A stretch of 64,000 bases of DNA from Chloroflexota bacterium (GTDB lineage: Bacteria > Chloroflexota > Anaerolineae > Aggregatilineales > UBA2796): the NCBI GenBank assembly GCA_021325095.1, contig JAJPHV010000028.1:62001-126000 (forward strand). The letters are read 5' to 3'. Position 1 is the stretch's first letter, and each line of letters begins with the position of its first letter. Shown here one piece after another: positions 1-9,076 of this stretch. The notes below the pieces were generated by a model. It did not search any database. It was not told where the DNA came from and worked only from the letters and a program-made list of their open reading frames with translations. The position numbers and the translations under genes were made by a program.

Positions 1-618
1 ATTGATGGGCAGGATCATGTACGGCAGCCAGATGTAGACAAAAACCAGGAACATGCCGAGGTACGAGAAGGACAGCGACGGGCCGCCGATCTCAGGCAGG
101 TTGAGCAGCCAATCGCGCAGCCAGCCCAGGCCCAGAGTCTGGAACACCCAGTTGAGCAGGCCCTCGTTCGCCAGGATGAGCTTCCACGAGTACACCCGAA
201 CCAGGTAGCTTGACCACAGTGGTAAGACCACTGCCAGGTACAACAGGCTGCGGAGGCGGCCCTTCGCATAGCGGGCGATAAAGTATGCCAGCGGGAAGGC
301 GATCAGCGCGTCGGTGATCGTCACAAGGACGGCCATCACCACCGTCCGCAGCACGATCTCCATATTGGCGGGCGTGAACAGCGCGCTGTACGTTTGCAGC
401 GAAAGCTCGCGCACCGTCAGCCCGGAGAAGTCATCCACGTGAAAAAAGCTCTGGATGACCAGCACAAACAGGGAACCCAGGTAAAAGACGCCCAGCCACA
501 GCAGCGGCGGCGCAAGCAGCAGCAACAGCACCAGGGACGGGCGGCGGAAGAACAGCCTGGACAGCCGCATCGACAGCGATGGCTTTACGCGGGGAGGGGC
601 AACCTGCGCAGTTTCCAT
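1..618 (-). CDS. ABC transporter permease, PotB/YdcU type (3' end outside window)
   Basis: Inner-membrane permease of a polyamine-type ABC importer. The 206 residues present run from a short basic N-terminus through a first hydrophobic helix (about residues 23-48) into a region of four or more membrane helices typical of binding-protein-dependent permeases. The start is the ATG whose complement lies at 616-618; an AAGGGTAGG-like ribosome site sits at the end of the upstream ATPase gene, 12 bases away, so the two are cotranscribed. The C-terminal part with the EAA loop lies beyond position 1. Order and spacing match ydcSTU-type systems (binding protein, dehydrogenase, ATPase, permease). The substrate, putrescine or a related amine, is inferred from neighbours. 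Confidence 0.85.
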   Translation of the reverse strand, partial: METAQVAPPRVKPSLSMRLSRLFFRRPSLVLLLLLAPPLLWLGVFYLGSLFVLVIQSFFHVDDFSGLTVRELSLQTYSALFTPANMEIVLRTVVMAVLVTITDALIAFPLAYFIARYAKGRLRSLLYLAVVLPLWSSYLVRVYSWKLILANEGLLNWVFQTLGLGWLRDWLLNLPEIGGPSLSFSYLGMFLVFVYIWLPYMILPIN

Positions 619-630
619 AGGGCTTCGTGC

Positions 631-1698
631 CTACCCTTGCAGCGGGCGGCTGTGCTCGCGCTTCCAGAGCAGCGATACCTTGCGCCCCAGTGCCGCCAGC
701 GCATTGGTCGAGTCCAGCGACAGGTTTTGTTCCAGGGCCACCAGCTCGCCGCCCATATCCAGCGCGACCACGTAGCGGGTGTTCACACCCAGGTAGATCA
801 CATCGCAGATCGTGCCCGTGACGCAGAGCGAATCGTCGGGCACTGGCGCGCCGACGGGCGCAATGTGAATCTTTTCGGGGCGAATAGCATACGTCCCGGC
901 TTTACCCATCACCTGCTGCGCCAGAACACCCTCAAGGATATTGGACGTGCCGACGAACCCGGCCACGAAGGCCGTCGCCGGGCGCTCGTAGATTTCGGCG
1001 GGTGTGCCAATTTGCTCGACCTTGCCGTGATTGAAGACGGCGATCCGGTCACTCATCGTCAGCGCTTCTTCCTGGTCGTGCGTCACGTAGATGAAGGTAA
1101 TGCCGACCCGGTGCTGGATCGACTTAAGTTCGATCTGCATCTGCTGGCGCAATTTGAGATCGAGCGCGCCGAGCGGCTCATCCAGCAGCAGTACGCGCGG
1201 GTGGTTGATCAGGGCGCGGGCCAGGGCCACGCGCTGGCGCTGCCCGCCGGAAAGCTGCGACGGCTTGCGCTTTTCCAGACCGGGCAGCCGCACCAGGTCG
1301 AGCATCTCCTGCACACGCCGCTCGCGCTCCGGCCTCGGCACTTTTCTGACCATCAGGCCGTAGCCGACGTTCTCGCCCACATTCATGTGAGGAAACAGCG
1401 CGTAGTCCTGGAAGACCGTGTTCACGTCGCGCTGGAAAGGCGGAACGCCCGTCACGTCCTCGCCGTTCAGTTCGATGTGCCCTGAAGTCGGCTGCTCGAA
1501 CCCGGCGATCAGACGCAGGCAGGTTGTCTTGCCGGAACCCGACGGGCCGAGCATCGAGAAGAATTCGCCGTCCCGAATGTCCAGATCGACATGATCGACG
1601 GCCCTGACATCGCCAAAATAACGGCACACGTCCCGAAAGCGGACGGCGCTGGCTGTGCCTGCTGTGCTCACTGTACTTGGTGCTGGACTGCTGTTCAT
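631..1698 (-). CDS. ABC transporter ATP-binding protein, PotA/YdcT type
   Basis: Cytoplasmic ATPase energising the amine importer. It has a Walker A (GPSGSGKTT), Q-loop, ABC signature (LSGGQRQR), Walker B (LLLDEPLGALD) and switch His (THDQEEA), followed by a C-terminal TOBE-type regulatory region. Length (355 residues) fits PotA. A TTG start at 1725 would overlap the dehydrogenase stop, but it has no ribosome site; the ATG at 1698 has a GGA-rich site and gives the usual N-terminus, so I chose it. It lies between the aldehyde dehydrogenase and the permease in one minus-strand operon. The family call is secure; the transported amine is inferred. Confidence 0.92.
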   Translation of the reverse strand: MNSSPAPSTVSTAGTASAVRFRDVCRYFGDVRAVDHVDLDIRDGEFFSMLGPSGSGKTTCLRLIAGFEQPTSGHIELNGEDVTGVPPFQRDVNTVFQDYALFPHMNVGENVGYGLMVRKVPRPERERRVQEMLDLVRLPGLEKRKPSQLSGGQRQRVALARALINHPRVLLLDEPLGALDLKLRQQMQIELKSIQHRVGITFIYVTHDQEEALTMSDRIAVFNHGKVEQIGTPAEIYERPATAFVAGFVGTSNILEGVLAQQVMGKAGTYAIRPEKIHIAPVGAPVPDDSLCVTGTICDVIYLGVNTRYVVALDMGGELVALEQNLSLDSTNALAALGRKVSLLWKREHSRPLQG

Positions 1699-1721
1699 GA
1701 CAGGTTCCGTGAGCAGGGCGC

Positions 1722-3161
1722 TCAAACGTTTTTGATCATCACGTGCTTGGTCACCCGGTAATCCGAGACCGCTTCAGCACTCAAGTCTTTGCCGAACCCG
1801 GACTGTTTGAAGCCACCGTGCGGCGTTTCGGAAGTCAGCGGAATGTGGTCGTTGATCCAGACCGTGCCAAATTCCAGATCGCGCGCCACACGCATGGCCC
1901 GGCCTACGTCACGAGTCCATACCGACGCGGCCAGTCCATACTGAACGTCGTTGCCAAGCCGGACTGCCTCCTCCTCTGACTCAAAGGTGTTCACCGTCAG
2001 CACCGGGCCAAAGACTTCGCTCTGCACGATTTCCGAACGCTGGTCAACCTCCGAGATGACCGTTGGCTCAAAATAGTATCCGCCCGACGTACTGCCCGGT
2101 CTGCCGCCGCCCGTCAAGACCTTCGCGCCGCCCGCCTTCGCCCGTGCGATGAAGCCTTCGACCCGCTCGCGCTGGACGCTGCTGATCAACGGCCCCATTT
2201 GCACGTCCTCGAACGGGTTGCCGACCTTCACGGCGCGCATCGACTCGACCAGCGCTTCACGCACCCTGCTGGCCTGGCTCTGCTCCACATAGACGCGGGT
2301 CGCTGCCGTGCAGTCCTGCCCGGTGTTGAAGGTCGAGGCGAGGGTGGCTGCCGCGACGACAGCTTCCACGTCCACGTCGTCAAACACGATAAACGGCGCT
2401 TTGCCGCCCAGTTCCAGATGCACCCGTTTGAGGGTATCGGCAGCGGTCTTCATGACCTTCTTGCCCGTGTTCGTGGAGCCGGTCAGGCTGACCATCCGTA
2501 CCAGCGGATGCTCGACCAGCGCCTGCCCGGTCTCGTTGCCACCCGTGACGACGTTGACCACCCCGGCGGGAATACCTGCTTCCGCCGTTAGCTCGGCCAG
2601 CATCAGGCTGGTCAGCGGCGTGGTCGGCGCTGGCTTGAGGACCACCGTGCAGCCTGCCGCAAGCGCAGGGCCGATCTTCCACACGGCCATCATCAGCGGG
2701 TAATTCCAGGGCGCGATCTGGCCTACCACGCCGACAGGCTCCCGGCGATACGTCGAGGTGTAGCCTTTCAGGTATTCGCCTGTCGAAAAGCCATGCGTGT
2801 CGCGCGCTGCCGCCGCAAAAAAGCGCAGATTGTCGATTGTAAACGGCAGATCGGCGCCCAGACTGACGAACTTGAACGGCTTGCCGGTGTTCTGGGATTC
2901 GACCCGCGCGAAGTCCTCGGCGCGGGCGGCGAGCAGATCGGCCAGTTTCCAGATAGCCGTCGAGCGTTCCCCAGGCGTCAGGCGCGACCAGCGCCCGTCA
3001 TAAAACGCCTCGTGCGCGGCCTGCACCGCGCGGTTCACATCCTCACGGCTGGCGTCGATCACGTCCGCAATCTTCTCTCCGGTAGCGGGGTCTTCGATAG
3101 CCATCGTCCGGCCACCGTTCGACTCGGCCCACTGGCCGTTGATCCACAGTTTGCAATCCAT
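1722..3161 (-). CDS. NAD(P)-dependent aldehyde dehydrogenase, gamma-aminobutyraldehyde dehydrogenase-like
   Basis: A 479-residue aldehyde dehydrogenase with the expected parts: the APWNYP segment, the ELGGKAPF active-site Glu motif, a nucleophile Cys in the FNTGQDCTA segment (replacing the usual GQxC context) and a FGPV motif near the C-terminus. E. coli PatD (YdcW) belongs to this family, oxidises 4-aminobutyraldehyde to GABA and is encoded beside the ydcSTUV importer. Here too the gene sits between the binding protein and the ATPase of an amine-type ABC system, with a GABA-type aminotransferase upstream. Putrescine breakdown through GABA is therefore the best guess; betaine aldehyde or another amino-aldehyde remains possible. 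Confidence 0.88.
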   Translation of the reverse strand: MDCKLWINGQWAESNGGRTMAIEDPATGEKIADVIDASREDVNRAVQAAHEAFYDGRWSRLTPGERSTAIWKLADLLAARAEDFARVESQNTGKPFKFVSLGADLPFTIDNLRFFAAAARDTHGFSTGEYLKGYTSTYRREPVGVVGQIAPWNYPLMMAVWKIGPALAAGCTVVLKPAPTTPLTSLMLAELTAEAGIPAGVVNVVTGGNETGQALVEHPLVRMVSLTGSTNTGKKVMKTAADTLKRVHLELGGKAPFIVFDDVDVEAVVAAATLASTFNTGQDCTAATRVYVEQSQASRVREALVESMRAVKVGNPFEDVQMGPLISSVQRERVEGFIARAKAGGAKVLTGGGRPGSTSGGYYFEPTVISEVDQRSEIVQSEVFGPVLTVNTFESEEEAVRLGNDVQYGLAASVWTRDVGRAMRVARDLEFGTVWINDHIPLTSETPHGGFKQSGFGKDLSAEAVSDYRVTKHVMIKNV

Positions 3162-3266
3162 AGCTTGCCCCTACTGTTCATCCCTGAAAAAGACGATAAC
3201 GGGCAAGGTGAGCCAGGTGGATCGCCCCTGGCTCAACTGCCACTCGATTTCAGATCGCTTCGAGAC

Positions 3267-4424
3267 TTAGCGCCCGCCGATGACGGCCAGATAGTCCGTT
3301 ACCCACTTGCGGTAGGGTATACAGATGTCGCCTCGGCCATCGGCGCACCTGGTCTCCGGCGTCCGCCAGAAACGGATTTTGTCGAAATTGTCGATGCCGT
3401 TGGTCTTGCAGCCATCTTTGCCGAGCAGTTCGCTGGCGTTACACGCATCCGGCACGGCGGGAACCGAGCCGAACCAGGCCGCCAGATCGCCCTGCAACTT
3501 GGGGTCGAGCGAGTGTTCCAACCACAGGTAGGCGCAGTTGGGGTGGCTGGCGCTGGCTCCCAGCATCGTCGTGTCGGCCCAACCCGTCGCGCCTTCCTGC
3601 GGGATGGTGCTGGCAATCGGCTTCTTCTGCGATTGCAGCAGGTTCACCTGGAAGGGCCATGAACCGGAGGCGACCACCCCTTCGTTCACAAAGTCGTCGG
3701 TCTGGACGATGGCGTCGTGCCAGTAGCGCGCCACCAGCTTACGCTGCTCGCGCAGCACGTTCAGGACTTCGGCGTATTGTTTCTCGTCCAGGGAGTACGG
3801 GTCTTTGATGCCAAGTTCGGGCTTCTTGGCGGAGAGGTACAGCGCCGCATCAGCGATGTAGATCGGCCCGTCGTAAGCCTGGACGCGCCCTTTGTTGCTC
3901 TTGCCGTCGGGCAGCGTCTGCTCCTCGAAGACGACGCTCCAACTCTTGGGCGGTTCCTTAAACACGTCGGTGTTGTACATCAGCACGTTCGGTCCCCACT
4001 GGTACGGCACGCCGTAGCTCTTGCCGTCAACGGTATACCAGGGAGCGCCCTGCAAGCGCTTATCGACCTTCGCATAGCTCGGAATCCTGCTCAGATCGAC
4101 GGGCTGGACGCGCTTCCCGGCAACCAGGCGCAGGCTGGCATCGCCGGAGGCCGTCACCAGGTCGTAGTTGCCCTCGTTCATCAGCGCCACCATCTCGTCG
4201 GAGGTGGCCGCCACCTGCACGTTGACCTTGCAGCCGGTTTCCTTCTCGAAGCCCGTCACCCAATCGTAGTTCTTATCGGTTTCGCCGCGCTCGATGTAGC
4301 CCGGCCAGGCCACAATGTCCACCTCGCCTTCGCCTGCGCCGCGTACCGCATGCAGCGGGATCGACAGGCTGGCGCTCGCCAGAACGAGTAAAACCAAAAA
4401 TGCCGCTCTTAATTTGCCGTTCAT
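3267..4424 (-). CDS. Extracellular polyamine-type solute-binding protein, PotD/YdcS type
   Basis: A 385-residue exported binding protein. Residues 1-30 form a signal peptide (basic start, leucine/valine-rich core, ALHAVRGA region). The mature part opens with VDIVAWPGYIERG, a PotD/YdcS-like start, and contains the GVPYQWGPNVLMYNTD stretch usual in polyamine-binding proteins. A longer reading frame runs 62 residues upstream, but the ATG at 4424 has an AAGGAG site and begins the signal peptide, so it is the start used. It would capture the amine outside the cell and deliver it to the permease and ATPase downstream. The ligand cannot be read from the sequence. Confidence 0.88.
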   Translation of the reverse strand: MNGKLRAAFLVLLVLASASLSIPLHAVRGAGEGEVDIVAWPGYIERGETDKNYDWVTGFEKETGCKVNVQVAATSDEMVALMNEGNYDLVTASGDASLRLVAGKRVQPVDLSRIPSYAKVDKRLQGAPWYTVDGKSYGVPYQWGPNVLMYNTDVFKEPPKSWSVVFEEQTLPDGKSNKGRVQAYDGPIYIADAALYLSAKKPELGIKDPYSLDEKQYAEVLNVLREQRKLVARYWHDAIVQTDDFVNEGVVASGSWPFQVNLLQSQKKPIASTIPQEGATGWADTTMLGASASHPNCAYLWLEHSLDPKLQGDLAAWFGSVPAVPDACNASELLGKDGCKTNGIDNFDKIRFWRTPETRCADGRGDICIPYRKWVTDYLAVIGGR

Positions 4425-4503
4425 TGAATCGCTCCTTGTCGAAAACAGTCGAAAAAACACTATTCGTGCGGGTCGATTGACGCCTGCTACTTCGGAAGAC
4501 GGT

Positions 4504-5802
4504 CTAGCCTGCAACAGCCTGTTCAAGCGCAGCGCCAAAGATGAGCAGCGCCTTGTCGATCTCCTGATCGGTTGCGACCAGCGGCACGAGCACGCGCACC
4601 ACGTTCGCATACAGGCCCGCCTTCAGCAGCAGCAGCCCCCGGCGGCGGGCTTCATCGATCACGCGCTGGGCCAGTTCGGGCGCTGGTTCCTTGCTGGCCG
4701 GGTCATGCACCAGTTCAATCGCCACCATCGCGCCCAGGCCGCGCACGTCGCCAATCTGCGGGATGCGCTGCTGGTACTCGCAGAAGGCATCCAGCACCCG
4801 CTTCCCGATCTGCTGCGCGCGTTCGAGCAGCGGTTCCTCAGCAAAGATGTCAAACACGGCCAGCCCTGCGGCGCAGGCCAGCAGATTGCCCGCAAAGGTT
4901 CCACCCAGGCCGCCCGGCTCCGGCGCGTCCATAATGTCCGCTCTGCCGATCACCGCCGACAGCGGCAGGCCACCCGCCAGGCTCTTGGCGACAGCGATCA
5001 GATCGGGCACGACGCCGCTGTGCTCGACGGCGAACATCGCCCCCGTGCGGCCAAAGCCCGTCTGGATTTCGTCGGCCACGAACACAATGCCGTGCTCTGC
5101 GGTGATCTGGCGCAGCGCCTGCATAAACTCCACAGGCGCGGGCACAAAGCCGCCTTCGCCCAGCACCGGCTCGACGACAAGGGCCGCGACGCGCTCCGCC
5201 GCGATCTGCGTTTCAAACAACTCGTGCAGGGCATCCAGCGCGCGTTCCGTGCTCCACCCCCGGTACAAATACGGGAAGGGCGCGTGATAGACTTCCGGCG
5301 CGAACGGCCCGAAGTTCTGTTTGTAGGGCTGCGCCTTGCCCGTCAGGCTCAGGCCCATCAGGGTGCGCCCGTGAAAACCGTTGGTGAAGGCGACGACGGC
5401 GGGCCGCTGCGTGTAGGCCCGCGCAATCTTCACCGCATTTTCGACGGCCTCGACCCCGGTGGTGAACAGGGCCGTCTTCTTCGGCATGTCGCCCGGCGCG
5501 GCGGCATTCAGCCGTTCGGCCAGCCGCACGTAGGGTTCGTACATCGCCACCTGAAAGCAGGTGTGCGACAGTTGTTCGAGTTGAGCCTGGATGGCCTGGG
5601 TGACGCGGGGATGGTTGTGCCCGACGTTGAGCACGCCAATCCCGCCGATGAAGTCGATGTACTCGTTGCCGTCCACGTCCCACAGACGCGCGCCTTCACC
5701 ACGCACCGCAAAGATCGGGTGAGTCGTGGCGAGGCCACGCGGAACGTGTTCGGCGCGAAGCTGCAAAAGGCCGGGCGTGCGCGTATCGGGGCTGCTCATC
5801 AT
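4504..5802 (-). CDS. gabT: Class III aminotransferase, 4-aminobutyrate aminotransferase-like
   Basis: A 432-residue PLP-dependent class III aminotransferase. It has the glycine-rich DFIGGIGVLNVGH segment, the NGFHGRT motif, the DEIQTGFGRTG motif and the PLP lysine in AVAKSLAGGLPLSA. These match GabT/PuuE enzymes, which move the amino group of GABA to 2-oxoglutarate and yield succinate semialdehyde. Two adjacent ATG codons (5802, 5799) follow an AAGGTG site. It is the first gene after the PucR regulator and precedes the amine importer, so it is probably the core catabolic enzyme of the module. It could act on another omega-amino acid or diamine. Confidence 0.85.
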   Translation of the reverse strand: MMSSPDTRTPGLLQLRAEHVPRGLATTHPIFAVRGEGARLWDVDGNEYIDFIGGIGVLNVGHNHPRVTQAIQAQLEQLSHTCFQVAMYEPYVRLAERLNAAAPGDMPKKTALFTTGVEAVENAVKIARAYTQRPAVVAFTNGFHGRTLMGLSLTGKAQPYKQNFGPFAPEVYHAPFPYLYRGWSTERALDALHELFETQIAAERVAALVVEPVLGEGGFVPAPVEFMQALRQITAEHGIVFVADEIQTGFGRTGAMFAVEHSGVVPDLIAVAKSLAGGLPLSAVIGRADIMDAPEPGGLGGTFAGNLLACAAGLAVFDIFAEEPLLERAQQIGKRVLDAFCEYQQRIPQIGDVRGLGAMVAIELVHDPASKEPAPELAQRVIDEARRRGLLLLKAGLYANVVRVLVPLVATDQEIDKALLIFGAALEQAVAG

Positions 5803-5886
5803 TGCACCTTATAAAACGGTGGGCGCGCAAATATCAAAGATCAATTTGAACCACTGGTGTGAACTGATCGTCATTGTAGAAGAGCA

Positions 5887-5910
5887 GGGGATAGCTGTTC
5901 TACTATCCCC
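5887..5910 (-). promoter_or_regulatory. Stem-loop between the PucR gene and the aminotransferase operon
   Basis: A perfect 8-bp inverted repeat (GGGGATAG and CTATCCCC) with an 8-base loop lies 25 bases beyond the PucR stop codon and about 85 bases before the aminotransferase start. No run of T follows on the minus strand, so a simple terminator is doubtful. It could be an operator for the adjacent regulator or an mRNA processing or attenuation hairpin. Confidence 0.4.
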
Positions 5911-5934
5911 AGCGGAGAATTTCAGCCAGTTAGT

Positions 5935-7548
5935 TTATCCCGACGGGATAGACTCCCCTTGCAGGGACAGCAGGTGCGCGGCAAGTTGCAGGCGAAAGCG
6001 GGTGTCGGCGGCGTCGAAGTCGATCCCGCTCAGTTCGATGGCCCGCTGCAACCGGTAGCGGAGCGACTTGGGGTGGATGTGCAGTTGTTGGGCCGTCCGC
6101 TTGAGGCGAAAATCCGAACGGGCAAAGGCAACCAGCGTCTCGATCAGCATCTCGCCGTTCCGGCATCGCTGCAAGCGCCCGAACGTTTCTTCCAGAAAGG
6201 CGGCCTGCGCCTCCGGCTCGCCGAGCAGCACACGCGGGAGCAGCAGCGCTTCGTAGGGCTGAAAGCTGCCGTAGCGCAGATGGGGCAGCATGGCCTGCGC
6301 CTCAAGGTAGCCCTGCCGCACGCCTGGAATGCCACAGTAGGGGCGGCTGAGGCCAAAGCCCACTCCCGGCTGGGCGAGTGCCTCCCAGATTCGCGCCCCA
6401 TCGCACGAGGCGGGCAGCAGGCACAGAATCTGGTTCAGCGACACGGTTTGTAGGGCAGGCACACCCTGGCGCTGCAAGGCTTTTCGCAGCTTTTCGGCCA
6501 GCCGCTCACGCCGCAGCAGCCCCTCGCGGGAGAGCGGGACAGGTTCGTCAATGACCAGCAGGCCCACCCGGTACTGCCCATCCAGGTCAAAACCCTGGAG
6601 CCGCGCACGTTCGAGCGACTGCGGTGTGGCCTCGAAACGGGCTTCCAGCAGCGAATCCAGAAACGAATAGCCAACCCGCGTTTCGAGCGAGGCCAGCGCC
6701 CGCTGGTGGGCGATCTGAAGGGCGGCGACAATGGCGGCGTTTTCCGCCGCGCGCAGGTCGAGGTCGCTCAACGGATTGGTTCCCTCGATGATCCAGACCT
6801 GCCCGACCATTTCACCCTTGAGCCGGACGGGGCAGACGATCCGCCCGGTCAGGCCCAATTCCGGGATGGCCGGGATGCGGATAGGCTCCGACGCGCGGTT
6901 GATCTGATCGGCGTAGCCCATCCTTTCCAGGTAGGCTGTCAGTTCTGGCGGCGAATGGCCCTGCCGGAGCGTGGCGAGGCGAACGCTGTCCTCCGTGCCT
7001 TCAACCGAGTGAAAGCCGAGGACGTTTCCATCGGCATCTTCGAACGTCACCGAGCGGTTGATCAGAGCGCCGAGGGTCGTCGCCAAATCCTGCAAACTGC
7101 TCGATTCCAGCGCGGCCCGCGTCAGGCTGCGGTGGATCAACTCGGATTGTTCGATGACGCGCGACTGCTCGGCCAGGATGACCATGTGCAGTTCTTCGGT
7201 GATCTGGGCAAAGGGTATTTCCCAGGGAATCTCCAGGAGTGGCAGATCGAGCCGGTCCGCTTCGTCACAGAGCGCCCTCGGAAAACGGTCAAAGAAGCGC
7301 GGAACGGCCAGCCCAATAGCGGCCAGTTCGCGTTCGGCCAGGGCACGCACCAGCACCCGCTGCTCGGCATTGTCACGCGGCCAGGCGTAGCCCGTCGTGA
7401 GGAGCAGTTGCCCGGCGCGCACCCAGGGCAGGATGTCCGGCATATCGACAATGTGCACCCAGCGGATTTCGCGGCCCAGGCCGCGCTGCCCGGCCACAAC
7501 CCGGCTTTTGTGCAAAACGGTGGACGCCAATGCGTCTGCGACTTTCAT
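5935..7548 (-). CDS. PucR-family transcriptional regulator
   Basis: A 537-residue protein with the PucR layout. It has an N-terminal purine-catabolism-type sensor domain (about residues 1-125, with the RWVHIVDMPDILPWVRAGQLLLTTG stretch split around its conserved Trp and Gly residues), a middle sensory/GGDEF-like region (about 280-430) and a C-terminal helix-turn-helix (about 470-525, IHPKSLRYRLQR). Family members sense purine, amino-acid or polyamine metabolites and activate nearby catabolic operons. It lies between the RuBisCO-like gene (57 bases upstream) and the aminotransferase operon (132 bases downstream), all on the same strand, which makes it the likely regulator of both. Confidence 0.9.
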   Translation of the reverse strand: MKVADALASTVLHKSRVVAGQRGLGREIRWVHIVDMPDILPWVRAGQLLLTTGYAWPRDNAEQRVLVRALAERELAAIGLAVPRFFDRFPRALCDEADRLDLPLLEIPWEIPFAQITEELHMVILAEQSRVIEQSELIHRSLTRAALESSSLQDLATTLGALINRSVTFEDADGNVLGFHSVEGTEDSVRLATLRQGHSPPELTAYLERMGYADQINRASEPIRIPAIPELGLTGRIVCPVRLKGEMVGQVWIIEGTNPLSDLDLRAAENAAIVAALQIAHQRALASLETRVGYSFLDSLLEARFEATPQSLERARLQGFDLDGQYRVGLLVIDEPVPLSREGLLRRERLAEKLRKALQRQGVPALQTVSLNQILCLLPASCDGARIWEALAQPGVGFGLSRPYCGIPGVRQGYLEAQAMLPHLRYGSFQPYEALLLPRVLLGEPEAQAAFLEETFGRLQRCRNGEMLIETLVAFARSDFRLKRTAQQLHIHPKSLRYRLQRAIELSGIDFDAADTRFRLQLAAHLLSLQGESIPSG

Positions 7549-7605
7549 TCGGACATCCTGTAGCCCCGTACTCGTCGTTGGCGGACTGTGCTGGCTGGCG
7601 CCATT

Positions 7606-9024
7606 TCACCCGGCCACGCCGGGGTAGCGCTGGCGGAGCGCCTCCCGCAGCGCCGTGAGGCCCGTTCGCGCGGCGTGGGCCGCCAATGCCGTCACGTGTT
7701 CTTCGGCTGGCACGTCGCGCAGCGCGCCGGATCGATGCACTTCCAGAGCTTGCAGCATGGCCTCAGCGCCCAGTTTGGGATCGGCTTTGCCCTGCGCATT
7801 CTTGATGGAATTGATGGCCGACCCGGCCAGGAACAGGACATTGGACAGCGTGCCGCGCCGTTCGACATCCGCCAGATTGAGGCCGATGTTGCCCTGGTCG
7901 AGCGCTCCCGCGCGGGCGATCATGGTCGGCCTGATGCCGGGGATGGGCCGCATCAGCATGTCCTCGGAGGCCAGCCATTCGTCGCCGTAAGGCCGCAGGA
8001 AGGGCTTGCCCGGTTTGACGGGAGCCGTCTGCCGGAAGTCGATGCCGTCCATCCGGGCCAGCATGTCGATCACTTCGCGGAAAATGCCGCGCGTCTTGAT
8101 GCCGATGCCCGCGTTGTGCCCGTAAATGGCGGGCGGGTGTTCCAGGTGCCTGGTTGCCTCCCGTACCAGCCGGTAGGCCCCGCCCGCAAACGTCTCACTA
8201 AGCATGACTGCCGTTGCGCCCGCCTCGACCACTGCATGGAGCGTTTCAGGCAGTTCGTGCGGCGCGCCGCTGATATGGGGCGCAAAGATCAATCCCAGAC
8301 CACCGCGCTTATCGCGTGCGCGCTCAATCGCTGCCACGGCAAGCCGTGTCCGCTCGGCGACGGGCGAATAGTCCAGGTTGGGATACAGGTCTTCGTCCTC
8401 TTTCACAAAGAGGAACAGCGGGCACTCGGCGGCCTCGGCCACCAGCGCGGCAACCTCCTCCGGCGTGATCCCGGCAGTGGGCTTCAGGATCGTGCCGAAG
8501 GCGACCTGATCGGGCGCAAAGCCGGTGCGCTGCCGCAAGCCCTGCGGCCCGTAGGCGGGGCCAGGGAAGGTGCGAATAACGTGTTCGGGGATTTGCAGGC
8601 TGATCAGGCGTGAATCCTGGTTCTCGAACACGTCGAAGATGATCGCCGCCGCGATGGTATGCAGGATGTCGCAGGAGGTGAGATGGCCGTCCGGCTGCAA
8701 CATCATCTTGAGCGGGAAAGCCACGTGCAGCAGGCCGAGCCGTCCGGTGGAGTCAAAGGCATCGACCCCGGCGGGTTTGGCCGAACACTGTTCCAGCAGG
8801 GAGCCGGGCGGCGGGTGATGGATGCCGCTGGTGGCGTGATAGCTGATCTCTTCGACGGCCTGTTCCAGCTTGTTGGTGCGAAAGGCGAAGAAGTACGTCG
8901 CTACGATGGCGTCGTCGATCACGGGCGCGGGTTTCGCGGCCAGCCGTTCGGCAACCACTTTGCGCAGCAGCATTTCACGAGCGTCGTTATCGTACCAGAG
9001 TGTTTCCAGGGTGGCGGTGTCCAT
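7606..9024 (-). CDS. RuBisCO large-subunit-like protein (form IV-type)
   Basis: A 472-residue RuBisCO-fold protein. Residues 34-150 match the N-terminal alpha/beta domain. A FPGPAYGPQGLR segment precedes the barrel, then GTILKPTAG (178-185), FVKEDED (206-212) and a glycine-rich C-terminal phosphate region. The Mg-site residues are kept: K208, D210 and E211 correspond to K201, D203 and E204 of spinach RuBisCO, K181 to K175 and H303 to H294. Two substrate residues are replaced: T183 for K177 and N304 for R295. CO2 fixation is therefore unlikely; known relatives are enolases, isomerases or decarboxylases of sugar-like substrates. The start at 9024 follows an AAGAAAGAGA site. It lies directly upstream of a PucR regulator and amine-catabolism genes. 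Confidence 0.9.
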   Translation of the reverse strand: MDTATLETLWYDNDAREMLLRKVVAERLAAKPAPVIDDAIVATYFFAFRTNKLEQAVEEISYHATSGIHHPPPGSLLEQCSAKPAGVDAFDSTGRLGLLHVAFPLKMMLQPDGHLTSCDILHTIAAAIIFDVFENQDSRLISLQIPEHVIRTFPGPAYGPQGLRQRTGFAPDQVAFGTILKPTAGITPEEVAALVAEAAECPLFLFVKEDEDLYPNLDYSPVAERTRLAVAAIERARDKRGGLGLIFAPHISGAPHELPETLHAVVEAGATAVMLSETFAGGAYRLVREATRHLEHPPAIYGHNAGIGIKTRGIFREVIDMLARMDGIDFRQTAPVKPGKPFLRPYGDEWLASEDMLMRPIPGIRPTMIARAGALDQGNIGLNLADVERRGTLSNVLFLAGSAINSIKNAQGKADPKLGAEAMLQALEVHRSGALRDVPAEEHVTALAAHAARTGLTALREALRQRYPGVAG

Positions 9025-9076
9025 GCGGTTAGTCTCTTTCTTGTCGGGTACAACAGCGCCTCGATGTTGCACAGAA

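Noticed and set aside
394-1485. A 363-codon plus-strand frame over the transporter ATPase gene
   Set aside because: It lies antisense to a clear ABC ATPase, is rich in Arg, Gln and His, and matches no family; it is a shadow of GC-rich coding DNA.
4315-5814. A 499-codon plus-strand frame over the aminotransferase gene
   Set aside because: Antisense to an intact class III aminotransferase and without any family pattern.
7606-9024. A true carbon-fixing RuBisCO
   Set aside because: Substrate-binding Lys177 and Arg295 equivalents are Thr and Asn, and no small subunit, phosphoribulokinase or carboxysome gene is nearby.
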